Below are positions 1-7,600 of a stretch of 8,276 nt of DNA, in pieces. Positions within the stretch are counted from its first letter, which is position 1. Every line of letters begins with the position of its first letter. Made by a program: the position numbers and the translations under genes. Source of the DNA: 2-02-FULL-62-14 sp035632555 (GTDB lineage: Bacteria > Nitrospirota > Nitrospiria > Nitrospirales > Nitrospiraceae); NCBI GenBank assembly GCA_035632555.1, contig DASQGO010000082.1:1-8276 (forward strand), in the 5' to 3' direction. The notes beneath the pieces were generated by a model. It did not search any database. It was not told where the DNA came from and saw only the letters and a program-made list of their open reading frames with translations.

Positions 1-1
1 A

Positions 2-271
2 GCGCTGGCCGACGCGGCCTGCGCCACGGTGGCGACAGAATTGTCGATGCTGGAACAGCCGTATGACGACGTGCGGCAGCACGTGACGGATTGCCTGGAC
101 CGCCTGGCACGCAAGAAGTTGGAAGGCACGCTGGGGCGCCTGATCGCGCAGCTCCGCGAGGCCGAGCAGGCCGGGCGGACGGAAGACGCGCAGCGGCTGA
201 ACGATGAAGTCAATGCGTTACGATTGCAGAAGTCGGGTCGCGCGACCGTGTCCGCGGCCCCGACGGCGTAG
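2..271 (+). CDS. dnaG: DNA primase DnaG, C-terminal end (partial)
   Basis: The reading frame is open from the window edge to a TAG at 269-271 and shows the last 89 residues of a larger protein. The visible part is helical and charged, with segments such as YDDVRQHVTDCLDRLARKK and LIAQLREAEQAGRTEDA. This resembles the C-terminal helicase-interacting domain of bacterial primase, which recruits DnaG to DnaB at the replication fork. None of the catalytic zinc-finger or TOPRIM regions lie in the window, so the call rests on this tail and on rpoD following on the same strand, the conserved dnaG-rpoD order. A GTG at 29 could be taken as the start of a small gene, but the frame is open upstream of it and no ribosome binding site is apparent. 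Confidence 0.75.
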   Translation, partial: ALADAACATVATELSMLEQPYDDVRQHVTDCLDRLARKKLEGTLGRLIAQLREAEQAGRTEDAQRLNDEVNALRLQKSGRATVSAAPTA

Positions 272-297
272 CATGGTAGACAATCACGGGTGGGTTT

Positions 298-433
298 AGC
301 AGGACCGCAGGCGGTTCAAAAAGACCGTCCGGCAAGGCCGCAGCAAGCGAGGGACCGAAGCGTACTTCTTTCGGTACGTTGAGGTTCCGAGCGATGCGAG
401 AACGACGCCGGCAGACTTTTTCAGCAGCCTGCT
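298..433. repeat. Palindromic dispersed repeat, copy A
   Basis: This is an imperfect palindrome of about 136 bases filling most of the dnaG-rpoD gap. The outer ends AGCAGG (298-303) and CCTGCT (428-433) are exact inverted repeats. The adjoining arms, TTCAAAAAGACCGTCCGGC on the left and GCCGGCAGACTTTTTCAGC on the right, are largely complementary. A central hairpin pairs CGTAC (361-365) with GTACG (374-378). It shares arms, core hairpin and the exact 12-mer GCAAGGCCGCAG (332-343) with copy B at 3570-3690, which lies in the opposite orientation. No open reading frame or transposase is inside it, so it behaves like a REP- or MITE-type non-autonomous element. I recall similar palindromes as common in Nitrospira genomes, but could not check this. 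Confidence 0.85.
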
Positions 434-444
434 AGGAGTATTCA

Positions 445-2277
<1,833 letters not shown>

Positions 2278-2421
2278 CGCAGGGGCACATTAGAAGCATG
2301 GCCAATATCTGAGATCAAAGGGCCGCAACCTTACTTCGGCACGGAGCTTGAGTGGCCTGCGAACAGGGTTAGCGAACATCGGTGCCGTGAACGCCGTTGC
2401 CCGTGTATGAGCTAGAGGTAG

Positions 2422-2498
2422 GGGCCCATAGCTCAGGTGGTCAGAGCGGGAGACTCATAATCTCTTGGTCCCAGGTTCGAATCCTGGTGGGCCCACCA
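2422..2498 (+). tRNA. tRNA with anticodon CAU, probably tRNA-Ile2 (lysidine type), encoded CCA
   Basis: A full cloverleaf can be folded. The acceptor stem pairs GGGCCCA (2422-2428) with TGGGCCC (2488-2494). The D stem is GCTC/GAGC. The anticodon stem GGAGA/TCTCT (one G-U) encloses loop CTCATAA, with CAT at 2456-2458. The T arm is CCAGG-TTCGAAT-CCTGG, and discriminator A plus genomic CCA end at 2498. The first pair is G1-C72, so it is not initiator tRNA-fMet. The C4-G69 and C5-G68 pairs are features reported to be recognised by the lysidine synthetase TilS, which converts CAU to an AUA-reading isoleucine anticodon. This favours tRNA-Ile2 over elongator tRNA-Met, but the choice remains inference. 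T-runs at 2524-2529 and 2534-2538 lie downstream, without a clear preceding stem. Confidence 0.96.
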
Positions 2499-2723
2499 CA
2501 CCAAGCTCGCTAGTGCCGCCGCCTTTTTTACGCTTTTTAGAAATTGTTTGGCGGCGGAGAAACACCGTACGTGTTTCGCATTCGCTCGCTTGGCGGCCTT
2601 AGTGCGAGAGTCACCGGACGGCGTGCCGGCAGGCAATGGCGCACTAACCCATCCCTCCCGGTCATGGCGTTCAGACACCGGAAGCGGTGTCGCTGCGCAA
2701 CGTCTTAAACGGAGATGGCTTCA
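2499..2723. other. Structured non-coding gap with several hairpins
   Basis: No credible protein gene is present between the tRNA and the next promoter, but inverted repeats are dense. CCGCCGCC (2516-2523) pairs with GGCGGCGG (2550-2557) across a T-rich loop. GAAACAC (2559-2565) pairs with GTGTTTC (2571-2577) around a 5-base loop. TTAGTGCG (2599-2606) pairs with CGCACTAA (2640-2647) and encloses the small stem CGGC/GCCG (2619-2628). GACACCG (2674-2680) pairs with CGGTGTC (2685-2691) around GAAG. All listed stems are perfect. They could be remnants of palindromic elements, terminators after the tRNA, or an unrecognised small RNA. No family was recognised. Confidence 0.5.
2559..2600. repeat. Possible decayed fragment of the same palindromic repeat
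   Basis: A GTACG core (2567-2571) inside a perfect hairpin is followed at a similar distance by CTCGCTTGGCGGCCTT (2585-2600). In copy A (reverse strand) the matching order is a GTACG core, then CTCGCTTGCTGCGGCCTT. The left arm and the A-run/T-run ends are not recognisable, so this is a weak match and may be coincidence in GC-rich sequence. Confidence 0.25.
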
Positions 2724-2752
2724 TTGAAACCCATGTCCTGCTGTGTTAATCT
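2724..2752 (+). promoter_or_regulatory. Candidate sigma-70 promoter for the zinc-ribbon gene
   Basis: TTGAAA (2724-2729) matches five of six bases of the -35 consensus. It is separated by 17 bases from TAATCT (2747-2752), a weak -10 that is preceded by TGT, giving an extended -10 form. The next gene starts at 2788, so the leader would be about 30 bases. The spacing is ideal, but the -10 match is only three of six. Confidence 0.4.
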
Positions 2753-2787
2753 GACCATCATGATTATGTCCCCACGTAGAGGTCCCG

Positions 2788-3567
2788 TTGAATCCGCAAC
2801 TGCGTCCGCTTATTGATTTGCAAACCCTCGATCTCCGTATGGCGGAGATCAAAGACCAACAGCGCAAGCTTCCTGTCCTTCTCGAAACCGCCCGCATCCC
2901 GCTCAGTGACGCGACGAAACAACTCGCCGATTTGACCGTCTCCGTCGAGGCCGCGACCAAGGATCGCCGCGCGCAGGAAAAGGATCTGGAGGCGCACGAG
3001 TCGCAGACGGAAAAGATGCGGACGCGACTCAGTGAGTTGAAGACCAACAAGGAATACCAGGCCCATCTTTTCGAGATCGAAATGGCCAACAAGAAAAAGA
3101 GCGAGATCGAGGAACGGATTCTCGTCTACATGGAGAAGATCGAGCAGCAGCAGAAGGGCATTGCGGAGGCCCAGGCCAGGAAGGCCGAGGCCGAAAAGCA
3201 GTTTGCCGAGGAAAAGGCCAGGCTTGACGCGCAGCAGGCCACACTGACCGCAGAATTATCGGAGCTGGAGCAGAAACACAAGGAGATTGCGGTCGGTGTC
3301 GAGAAGGGCCTGCTGGCTCGCTACGCCAAGCTCAGGGCGTCCCGGAAGGATCAGGCGTTGGCGCCGGTTCGGAACGGCATCTGCTTCGGCTGCAAGCTGC
3401 AGATTTCCCCCCAGCTCGTGGCGCAGGTGAAACGGTCGGACGCCCTGTTGTTCTGCTCATTCTGCGGCCGGATGCTCTACTGGGAAGGGGAGCCGGTGAC
3501 GTCCGAATCCCCCGTCGCGACCAGCGTAAGGCAACGTCCGGAGTTTGAAGAAGGCGAGTCCATCTAG
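2788..3567 (+). CDS. Coiled-coil protein with C-terminal C4-type zinc ribbon (COG1579-like)
   Basis: This 259-residue protein has two parts. Residues of about 10-175 are a long charged alpha-helical coiled coil rich in Glu, Lys, Gln and Ala, including NKEYQAHLFEIEMANKKKSE. A C-terminal zinc ribbon follows, with ligands C199-x2-C202 (CFGC) and C223-x2-C226 (CSFC), ending in GRMLYW. This architecture is typical of a widespread family of C4 zinc-ribbon proteins thought to bind nucleic acid; the exact function is not established. The start is a TTG at 2788, preceded by TAGAGG (2777-2782) with a 5-base spacer. The nearby ATGs at 2760 and 2766 are out of frame. It is convergent with the RNase HIII-type gene, and repeat copy B starts two bases after its stop codon. 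Confidence 0.9.
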   Translation: MNPQLRPLIDLQTLDLRMAEIKDQQRKLPVLLETARIPLSDATKQLADLTVSVEAATKDRRAQEKDLEAHESQTEKMRTRLSELKTNKEYQAHLFEIEMANKKKSEIEERILVYMEKIEQQQKGIAEAQARKAEAEKQFAEEKARLDAQQATLTAELSELEQKHKEIAVGVEKGLLARYAKLRASRKDQALAPVRNGICFGCKLQISPQLVAQVKRSDALLFCSFCGRMLYWEGEPVTSESPVATSVRQRPEFEEGESI

Positions 3568-3569
3568 GC

Positions 3570-3690
3570 GGATGTTGAAAAGGGCCGCCACTGCGTTCTC
3601 GGTCGTCCGTCTCCCTGCGACGTACCGAAGAACGTACGTCTCGGTTTCCGAACTCCCTGCGGCCTTGCTGAACGGCCCTTTTGAACATCC
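3570..3690. repeat. Palindromic dispersed repeat, copy B (inverted relative to copy A)
   Basis: The terminal 18-base inverted repeats, GGATGTTGAAAAGGGCCG (3570-3587) and CGGCCCTTTTGAACATCC (3673-3690), differ at one position. The centre is a perfect hairpin, GACGTAC (3619-3625) with GTACGTC (3634-3640). The 12-mer CTGCGGCCTTGC (3657-3668) is the exact reverse complement of 332-343 in copy A, so the two copies face opposite ways. The element fills the gap between two convergent genes. On each strand the outer stem runs into TTTT, so it could act as a two-way transcription terminator. The loop is long, so this role is inference. Confidence 0.85.
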
Positions 3691-3703
3691 TTAGAAACTA
3701 CTG

Positions 3704-4354
3704 CTAACCCTCTAGGCTCTTCCCTAATACCGCTTTCGTCGTTTTGAAGTGCAGCTTGGCCACCACGCCGAGCTTTTCCTCGCCGTGCTTTTTGACGACC
3801 ATTCGTGCCGCCAACTCGACGTGGGTAGCGCCTTTGGGCAGCGTCGTGCCGATCTCGTCCGAGAGCCGCTTCAACCGCGACAGAAACTCCGCGCGGGCCA
3901 GAATCGACGCGGCGGCGACGGCCAGGTCCTCCTCGGCCTTCGTGCGCTGCACGAGCTGTATTTTTTTGCCCTTCTCCAGCAGGGCGTTCAGAATAAAGCG
4001 CTCGTCGCCGAACTGGTCGGCGATGGCGAGCGGGCAGTCCACCTGTTCAAGCAGATTCTCGAGCGCCCGCGCATGGCCCCAGGCCAGGAGCCGGTTCAGA
4101 TTGCGGAACTTCGGATAGAGCTCGTTGTACTTCTGCGGGCCGATGGTGACGACGCTGTGTTTGCAGACCTGCCGCAGGTCGCGGGCGATTTCGAGGATGC
4201 GGCCGTCGGAGATTTTCTTGCTGTCCCTGACCTCCATGAGCCGGAGTTCCGGTTCGATCTCGGACGTCACGTGCGCGGCGGCGATGACCAATGGTCCGAA
4301 ATAATCGCCCTTGCCGGATTCGTCGATCCCGATACGATTGGTTTCAGCCGTCAC
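3704..4354 (-). CDS. rnhC: Ribonuclease HIII-type enzyme, catalytic domain only
   Basis: This 216-residue enzyme would cut the RNA strand of RNA-DNA hybrids left by replication or R-loops. The signature IGIDESGKGDYFGPL (residues 8-22) is that of RNase HIII rather than RNase HII. It is followed by RDSKKISD (43-50), IADQFGDERF (111-120) and the conserved AEEDLAVAAASILAR (140-154). Likely metal ligands are D11, E12, D113 and D143; the 30-residue spacing of the last two matches known RNase HIII. The usual N-terminal TBP-like substrate-binding domain is absent, and there is no room for it upstream. The start is the GTG at 4352-4354, with AGGAG at 4360-4364 on the minus strand. An in-frame TTG at 4405 would be longer but coincides with the -35 box. 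RNase HII (rnhB) naming is the alternative. Confidence 0.88.
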   Translation of the reverse strand: MTAETNRIGIDESGKGDYFGPLVIAAAHVTSEIEPELRLMEVRDSKKISDGRILEIARDLRQVCKHSVVTIGPQKYNELYPKFRNLNRLLAWGHARALENLLEQVDCPLAIADQFGDERFILNALLEKGKKIQLVQRTKAEEDLAVAAASILARAEFLSRLKRLSDEIGTTLPKGATHVELAARMVVKKHGEEKLGVVAKLHFKTTKAVLGKSLEG

Positions 4355-4376
4355 GCATGCTCCTGTTGGCGGCGAG

Positions 4377-4405
4377 ACTGTAACAGACGTTTTCCGGAGG
4401 GTCAA
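4377..4405 (-). promoter_or_regulatory. Candidate promoter of the RNase HIII-type gene
   Basis: On the minus strand, TTGACC (4405-4400) is followed after exactly 17 bases by TACAGT (4382-4377), preceded by TGT as in extended -10 promoters. Five of six and four of six consensus bases match. Transcription would start near 4370, giving a short leader that carries the AGGAG site and the GTG start at 4354. This supports the shorter protein. Confidence 0.6.
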
Positions 4406-4410
4406 TTTGC

Positions 4411-4439
4411 TTGCCTGCGCATCGGATGGCCGTTATACT
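4411..4439 (+). promoter_or_regulatory. Promoter of rnpB
   Basis: TTGCCT (4411-4416), 17 bases, then TATACT (4434-4439, five of six matches). The expected start point about seven bases downstream is 4446, exactly where the P1 helix of the RNase P RNA begins. Its -35 box lies only five bases from the -35 box of the divergent promoter on the other strand. Confidence 0.75.
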
Positions 4440-4445
4440 GACTCT

Positions 4446-4858
4446 GCGCGGTGGAGATGGCCGGATGATCGCTGGCCGCAAGGCTGGAGGAAAGTCCGGA
4501 CTCCAAGGGCAGGGCGCTGGGTAACTCCCAGGCGGAGCGATCCGACACAAGCGCAACAGAGAACAGACCGCCGATGGCCGCCGAAAGGCGGATCAGGCAA
4601 GGGTGAAACGGTGGGGTAAGAGCCCACCGCGTTCGTGGCGACACGGACGGCACGGCAAGCGTCGCCCGGAGCAAGACCAAATAGGGGGGCACTCCGAGGC
4701 TCAACCATATGGGAGTCTCGGAACGACTGGCTCAGTCAGGCCCTCGGGTAGGTCGCATGAGGCCCGGAGCAATCCGGGTCCCAGAGAAATGATCATCCCC
4801 GCTTCAGCTTCTGGCTTAGGCGGGACAGAATCCGGCTTATAGGCTGTCTCCACCGCGC
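4446..4858 (+). ncRNA. rnpB: RNase P RNA (bacterial type A), rnpB
   Basis: This is the catalytic RNA of ribonuclease P, which removes 5' leaders from precursor tRNAs. The ends pair perfectly over 12 bases to form P1: GCGCGGTGGAGA (4446-4457) with TCTCCACCGCGC (4847-4858). Universal segments are present in order: GAGGAAAGTCCGGACTCC (4487-4504), GGGTAAGAGCCCACCGCG (4614-4631), CCCGGAGCAAGACCAAATAG (4665-4684), the GGGTAGGTCGC loop that would hold the CCA-binding GGT (4745-4755), AGAGAAATGATCATC (4783-4797) and GACAGAATCCGGCTTAT (4824-4840). The pattern is that of type A RNA, as in E. coli. TTTT follows at 4861-4864, so the transcript end is probably there. The last 66 bases are overlapped antisense by the glutaredoxin-like gene. 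Confidence 0.97.
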
Positions 4859-5110
4859 CCTTTTCACAGCCCGCCGGAAGTCGCCTTCCGTCACTTTTCC
4901 GAAAAAAGCTTCCACCTGATCGATCAGCACGACCGGCACGCGCTCGCCGTAGCGGGCAACCAGGTCGGCATTGTCGTCAATGTTCATGCGGGTGAGTGTG
5001 AAGGGAATCTCCGTCCTGACCTGCTGCGCAATGCGCAGGACGACATCGCAGAGGTGGCAGTCGTGCCGGGAGAGGATGGTCACTTCAATCACGGCTGCGC
5101 GCTTCTCCAT
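4793..5110 (-). CDS. Glutaredoxin-like (thioredoxin-fold) protein
   Basis: This 105-residue protein resembles the small glutaredoxin-like DUF836 family. After a beta strand (VIEVTILS) comes the redox motif C18-H-L-C21 in SRHDCHLCD, then a helix. MNIDDNADLVARYGERVPVV contains the cis-proline (P59) typical of the thioredoxin fold. It is probably a cytoplasmic thiol-disulfide protein; the partner is unknown. The ATG at 5108-5110 is chosen because the fold starts just after it. A GTG at 5090-5092 is possible, and neither start has a strong ribosome binding site. Upstream, the same frame stays open to 5281, but that part lies over the ilvB promoter and start and lacks family features. Codons 85-105 are encoded antisense to the 3' end of rnpB and form a basic tail (ISRILSRLSQKLKRG) beyond the expected fold. 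No clear promoter was found. Confidence 0.8.
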   Translation of the reverse strand: MEKRAAVIEVTILSRHDCHLCDVVLRIAQQVRTEIPFTLTRMNIDDNADLVARYGERVPVVLIDQVEAFFGKVTEGDFRRAVKRARWRQPISRILSRLSQKLKRG

Positions 5111-5134
5111 CAGCTCGCAAAACGTCGGAATCAG

Positions 5135-5164
5135 TTGACTTAACTTGAGGGGCGGTGCTACTAT
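5135..5164 (+). promoter_or_regulatory. Candidate sigma-70 promoter of ilvBNC
   Basis: TTGACT (5135-5140, five of six matches), 18 bases, then TACTAT (5159-5164, four of six), preceded by TGC to give an extended -10. The leader before the ilvB ATG would be about 55 bases. It contains the 10-base perfect palindrome TTTCTAGAAA (5185-5194), which might be an operator. No leader peptide rich in branched-chain codons and no attenuator hairpin is visible. Confidence 0.6.
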
Positions 5165-5225
5165 TCCATACTCTATCCCATTGTTTTCTAGAAAGAATTT
5201 TCTGTTTGGCTGCAAGGGGTGATTG

Positions 5226-7010
5226 ATGAAACTCACCGGCGCAGAGATATTTCTGGAGTCCCTCAAGAAAGAGGGCGTCAAGACGATTTTTGCCCTGCCG
5301 GGCGGAGTCGTTCTTAAGATTTTTGACGTGCTGCATCAGCAGAAGGACATCCAGGTTATCCTGACCCGCCATGAACAGGGCGCAGGCCACATGGCCGAGG
5401 GCTATGCCAAGGCAACCGGCAAGGCCGGCGTGGCGCTCGTGACTTCCGGCCCCGGCATGACCAACGTCATCACCGCGCTGGCCGACGCCTACATGGATTC
5501 CGTGCCGCTGGTCTGTTTCTCCGGCCAGGTGCCGACCAGCCTGATCGGCAACGACGCGTTCCAGGAAGCCGACAACATCGGCCTCAGCCGTCCCTGCACG
5601 AAATACAATTTCCTCGTGAAGGATGTCAACGATCTCGCGATGACGATCAAAGAGGCGTTCTACGTCGCGACGACCGGCCGGCCGGGCCCGGTGCTCGTGG
5701 ACATTCCGAAGGACGTCTCGATGAACAAGGCCGAATTCAAATATCCGGCCTCCGTTTCGATCCGCGGCTACAACCCGACCTACGAGGGGAACAAGTGGCA
5801 GATCAAGCAGGCGGCCGAATTGATCGCTAAGTCACGCAAGCCGGTGCTCTACATCGGTGGCGGCGTGATTTTCTCGGGTGCGTCGCAAGAGGTGATCGAA
5901 CTGGCCGAGATGTGCCAGCTTCCGGTGGACATGACGCTGATGGCGCTGGGCGGATTTCCCGGCGAGCATCCGCTCTCCATGGGGATGCTGGGCATGCACG
6001 GGACCTACTGGGCCAACATGGCCATCCACCATTCCGACCTCGTGGTCGCGGTTGGCGCGCGGTTCGACGATCGTGTGACGGGCAAGGTGTCGGAATTCTG
6101 CCCGCACGCGAAGGTTATTCATGTCGACATCGACCCGACATCGATACGGAAGAACGTCAATGTGGACGTGCCGATCGTGGGTGACTGCAAGGTCGTGCTC
6201 CGCGAGCTGATCCAGACCCTGCGCGCGACCGTCAACGGCGAGCAGAAGGCGCTGCGGAAGCCCTGGTGGGACCAGATCAACGAGTGGAGGGCGGCGCATC
6301 CGCTCGCCTATGAGCAGGATCCGAACGAGGCCATCAAGCCGCAGCACGTGATCAAGCGGCTCTACGAGCTGACCAAGGACCGCGATCCGATCGTCTCGAC
6401 TGACGTCGGGCAGCACCAGATGTGGACGGCGCAGTATTTCAAGCTGGCCAAGCCGAACCGCTGGCTCACGTCCGGCGGGCTGGGCACGATGGGCTTCGGT
6501 TTCCCAGCCGCGATGGGCGCGCAGGCGGCATTTCCGGACAAGCTCGTGCTCTGCGTGGCCGGCGACGGCAGCGTGCAGATGAATACGCAGGAACTGGCCA
6601 CGGCGGTGGTAAACAAGCTGCCGGTGAAGGTCATCGTCATCAACAACGGATTCCACGGCATGGTCCGCCAGTGGCAGGACCTCTTCTACGAGGGCCGCTA
6701 TGCCTCCAGCCATCTCGGTGTCTATCCGGACTTCGTGAAGCTGGCCGAGGCCTACGGCGCGGTCGGCCTGCGCGCGACCAAGGTGTCCGAATTAGACGGC
6801 GTGATCAAAGAGGCCATTGCCATCAACAAGCCGGTGTTTCTGGATGTGCCGGTGCACCAGTACGAGAACTGCTATCCGATGATCCCGGCGGGCGGCAGCA
6901 ACCACGAGATGATTCTGAGCGATCCGCCGGAGCTCAAGGAGAAGCAGAAGGCCGGAAAAGCCGGAACGCCGGTGGCCGGCGAGGACAAGGACACGATTCT
7001 GACGGCGTAG
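5226..7010 (+). CDS. ilvB: Acetolactate synthase, large catalytic subunit
   Basis: This 594-residue thiamine diphosphate enzyme condenses pyruvate with pyruvate or 2-oxobutyrate, the first common step of valine, leucine and isoleucine synthesis. The N-terminal domain carries FALPGG and the catalytic glutamate E50 in RHEQGAGHMAEGYAKATGK. Further on are GPVLVDIPKDV and the central FAD-binding-type domain with GARFDDRVTGK. The C-terminal domain has the diphosphate/Mg motif GDGSVQMNTQEL (446-457) ending in NNG (473-475), followed by GMVRQWQDLFYEGRY. The conserved FQEAD motif is also intact, and the length is normal. AAGGGGT (5214-5220) precedes the ATG at 5226. A TTG just before it would add one residue. 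The small subunit gene follows after 16 bases. Other pyruvate-family enzymes such as glyoxylate carboligase are possible in principle, but the ilvN and ilvC neighbours settle the role. Confidence 0.97.
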   Translation: MKLTGAEIFLESLKKEGVKTIFALPGGVVLKIFDVLHQQKDIQVILTRHEQGAGHMAEGYAKATGKAGVALVTSGPGMTNVITALADAYMDSVPLVCFSGQVPTSLIGNDAFQEADNIGLSRPCTKYNFLVKDVNDLAMTIKEAFYVATTGRPGPVLVDIPKDVSMNKAEFKYPASVSIRGYNPTYEGNKWQIKQAAELIAKSRKPVLYIGGGVIFSGASQEVIELAEMCQLPVDMTLMALGGFPGEHPLSMGMLGMHGTYWANMAIHHSDLVVAVGARFDDRVTGKVSEFCPHAKVIHVDIDPTSIRKNVNVDVPIVGDCKVVLRELIQTLRATVNGEQKALRKPWWDQINEWRAAHPLAYEQDPNEAIKPQHVIKRLYELTKDRDPIVSTDVGQHQMWTAQYFKLAKPNRWLTSGGLGTMGFGFPAAMGAQAAFPDKLVLCVAGDGSVQMNTQELATAVVNKLPVKVIVINNGFHGMVRQWQDLFYEGRYASSHLGVYPDFVKLAEAYGAVGLRATKVSELDGVIKEAIAINKPVFLDVPVHQYENCYPMIPAGGSNHEMILSDPPELKEKQKAGKAGTPVAGEDKDTILTA

Positions 7011-7026
7011 GCCGTCCGGGACCACT

Positions 7027-7545
7027 ATGGAACACATCATTTCTGTCACGGTCGAGAACAAATTCGGCGTGCTGTCTCGGGTGGCCGGTTTGTTCAGCGG
7101 GCGCGGCTTCAACATTGAGAGCCTGTCGGTGGCGCCGTCGCTGGATCCGTCCACGTCCATGATGACCATCGTGACGTCGGGCGACGACCGGATCATCGAG
7201 CAGATCGTCAAGCAGCTGAACAAGCTGATCGACGTCATCAAGGTCGTGGATCTCAACGAGAACGAGTTCGTCGAGCGGGAAACGGCCCTGATCAAGGTGC
7301 ATACAAAGCCGGAGGACCGGGCCGAGGCCCTGCGCATAGCGGACATCTTCCGCGCGAACATCATCGATTCGACGCCCGGCACCTACACGATCGAAGTGAC
7401 AGGCAGCATCAAAAAGATCGAAGCGATCATCAATCTTCTGCAACCGCTCGGCATCAAGGAACTGATCAGGACCGGCCGCGTGGCGATCGCGCGGGAACCG
7501 ATCCGGCCGGCCGTCGCGCACCCGAAGCGGGTCGCGAAAGAGTAG
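7027..7545 (+). CDS. ilvN: Acetolactate synthase, small regulatory subunit
   Basis: This 172-residue protein binds the large subunit, stimulates it and gives feedback inhibition by valine. The N-terminal ACT domain (about residues 2-80) has VENKFGVLSRVAGLFSGRGF followed by NIESLSVAP. G14 and N29, at the same positions as the valine-site residues of E. coli IlvH, are present, so feedback control is likely intact. The C-terminal domain (about 85-160) contains ETALIKVH, YTIEVTGSIKKIEAIINLL and GIKELIRTGRVAIARE, as usual for the family. The protein is of the longer ilvH-like type. It starts 16 bases after ilvB with only a weak ribosome binding site, which fits translational coupling to ilvB. The symbol ilvH would be equally valid. 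Confidence 0.96.
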   Translation: MEHIISVTVENKFGVLSRVAGLFSGRGFNIESLSVAPSLDPSTSMMTIVTSGDDRIIEQIVKQLNKLIDVIKVVDLNENEFVERETALIKVHTKPEDRAEALRIADIFRANIIDSTPGTYTIEVTGSIKKIEAIINLLQPLGIKELIRTGRVAIAREPIRPAVAHPKRVAKE

Positions 7546-7600
7546 CGGGTTTCCTGCCTGCGATAGCCCGAAAACATTTTGATTTACTGAGGAGCGAGCC

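Noticed and set aside
2337..2387. Inverted repeat CGGCAC/GTGCCG as an rpoD terminator
   Set aside because: Only six base pairs with a loop of about 39 bases and no following T-run.
2474..2498. tRNA 3' end as an integration (att) site
   Set aside because: No second copy of the tRNA 3' sequence and no integrase gene is present in the window.
2433..2678. Minus-strand open frame of 81 codons ending in a WWAHQDSNLGPRDYESPALTT-like peptide
   Set aside because: The C-terminal part is the antisense translation of the tRNA (2433-2498), a well-known false gene in annotations, and the rest covers hairpins.
4402..4842. Several small open frames on both strands inside rnpB
   Set aside because: The region is fully explained by RNase P RNA structure. 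Such frames are frequent false genes; only the glutaredoxin-like gene entering its 3' end has independent protein support.
5111..5281. Longer N-terminus (57 extra residues) for the glutaredoxin-like protein
   Set aside because: The extension runs antisense over the ilvB start and promoter, has no family features, and the thioredoxin fold begins just after the ATG at 5110.
5832..6713. Minus-strand open frame of 293 codons within ilvB
   Set aside because: Antisense shadow of a strongly conserved gene; composition is typical of reversed GC-rich coding sequence, and there is no family signature.
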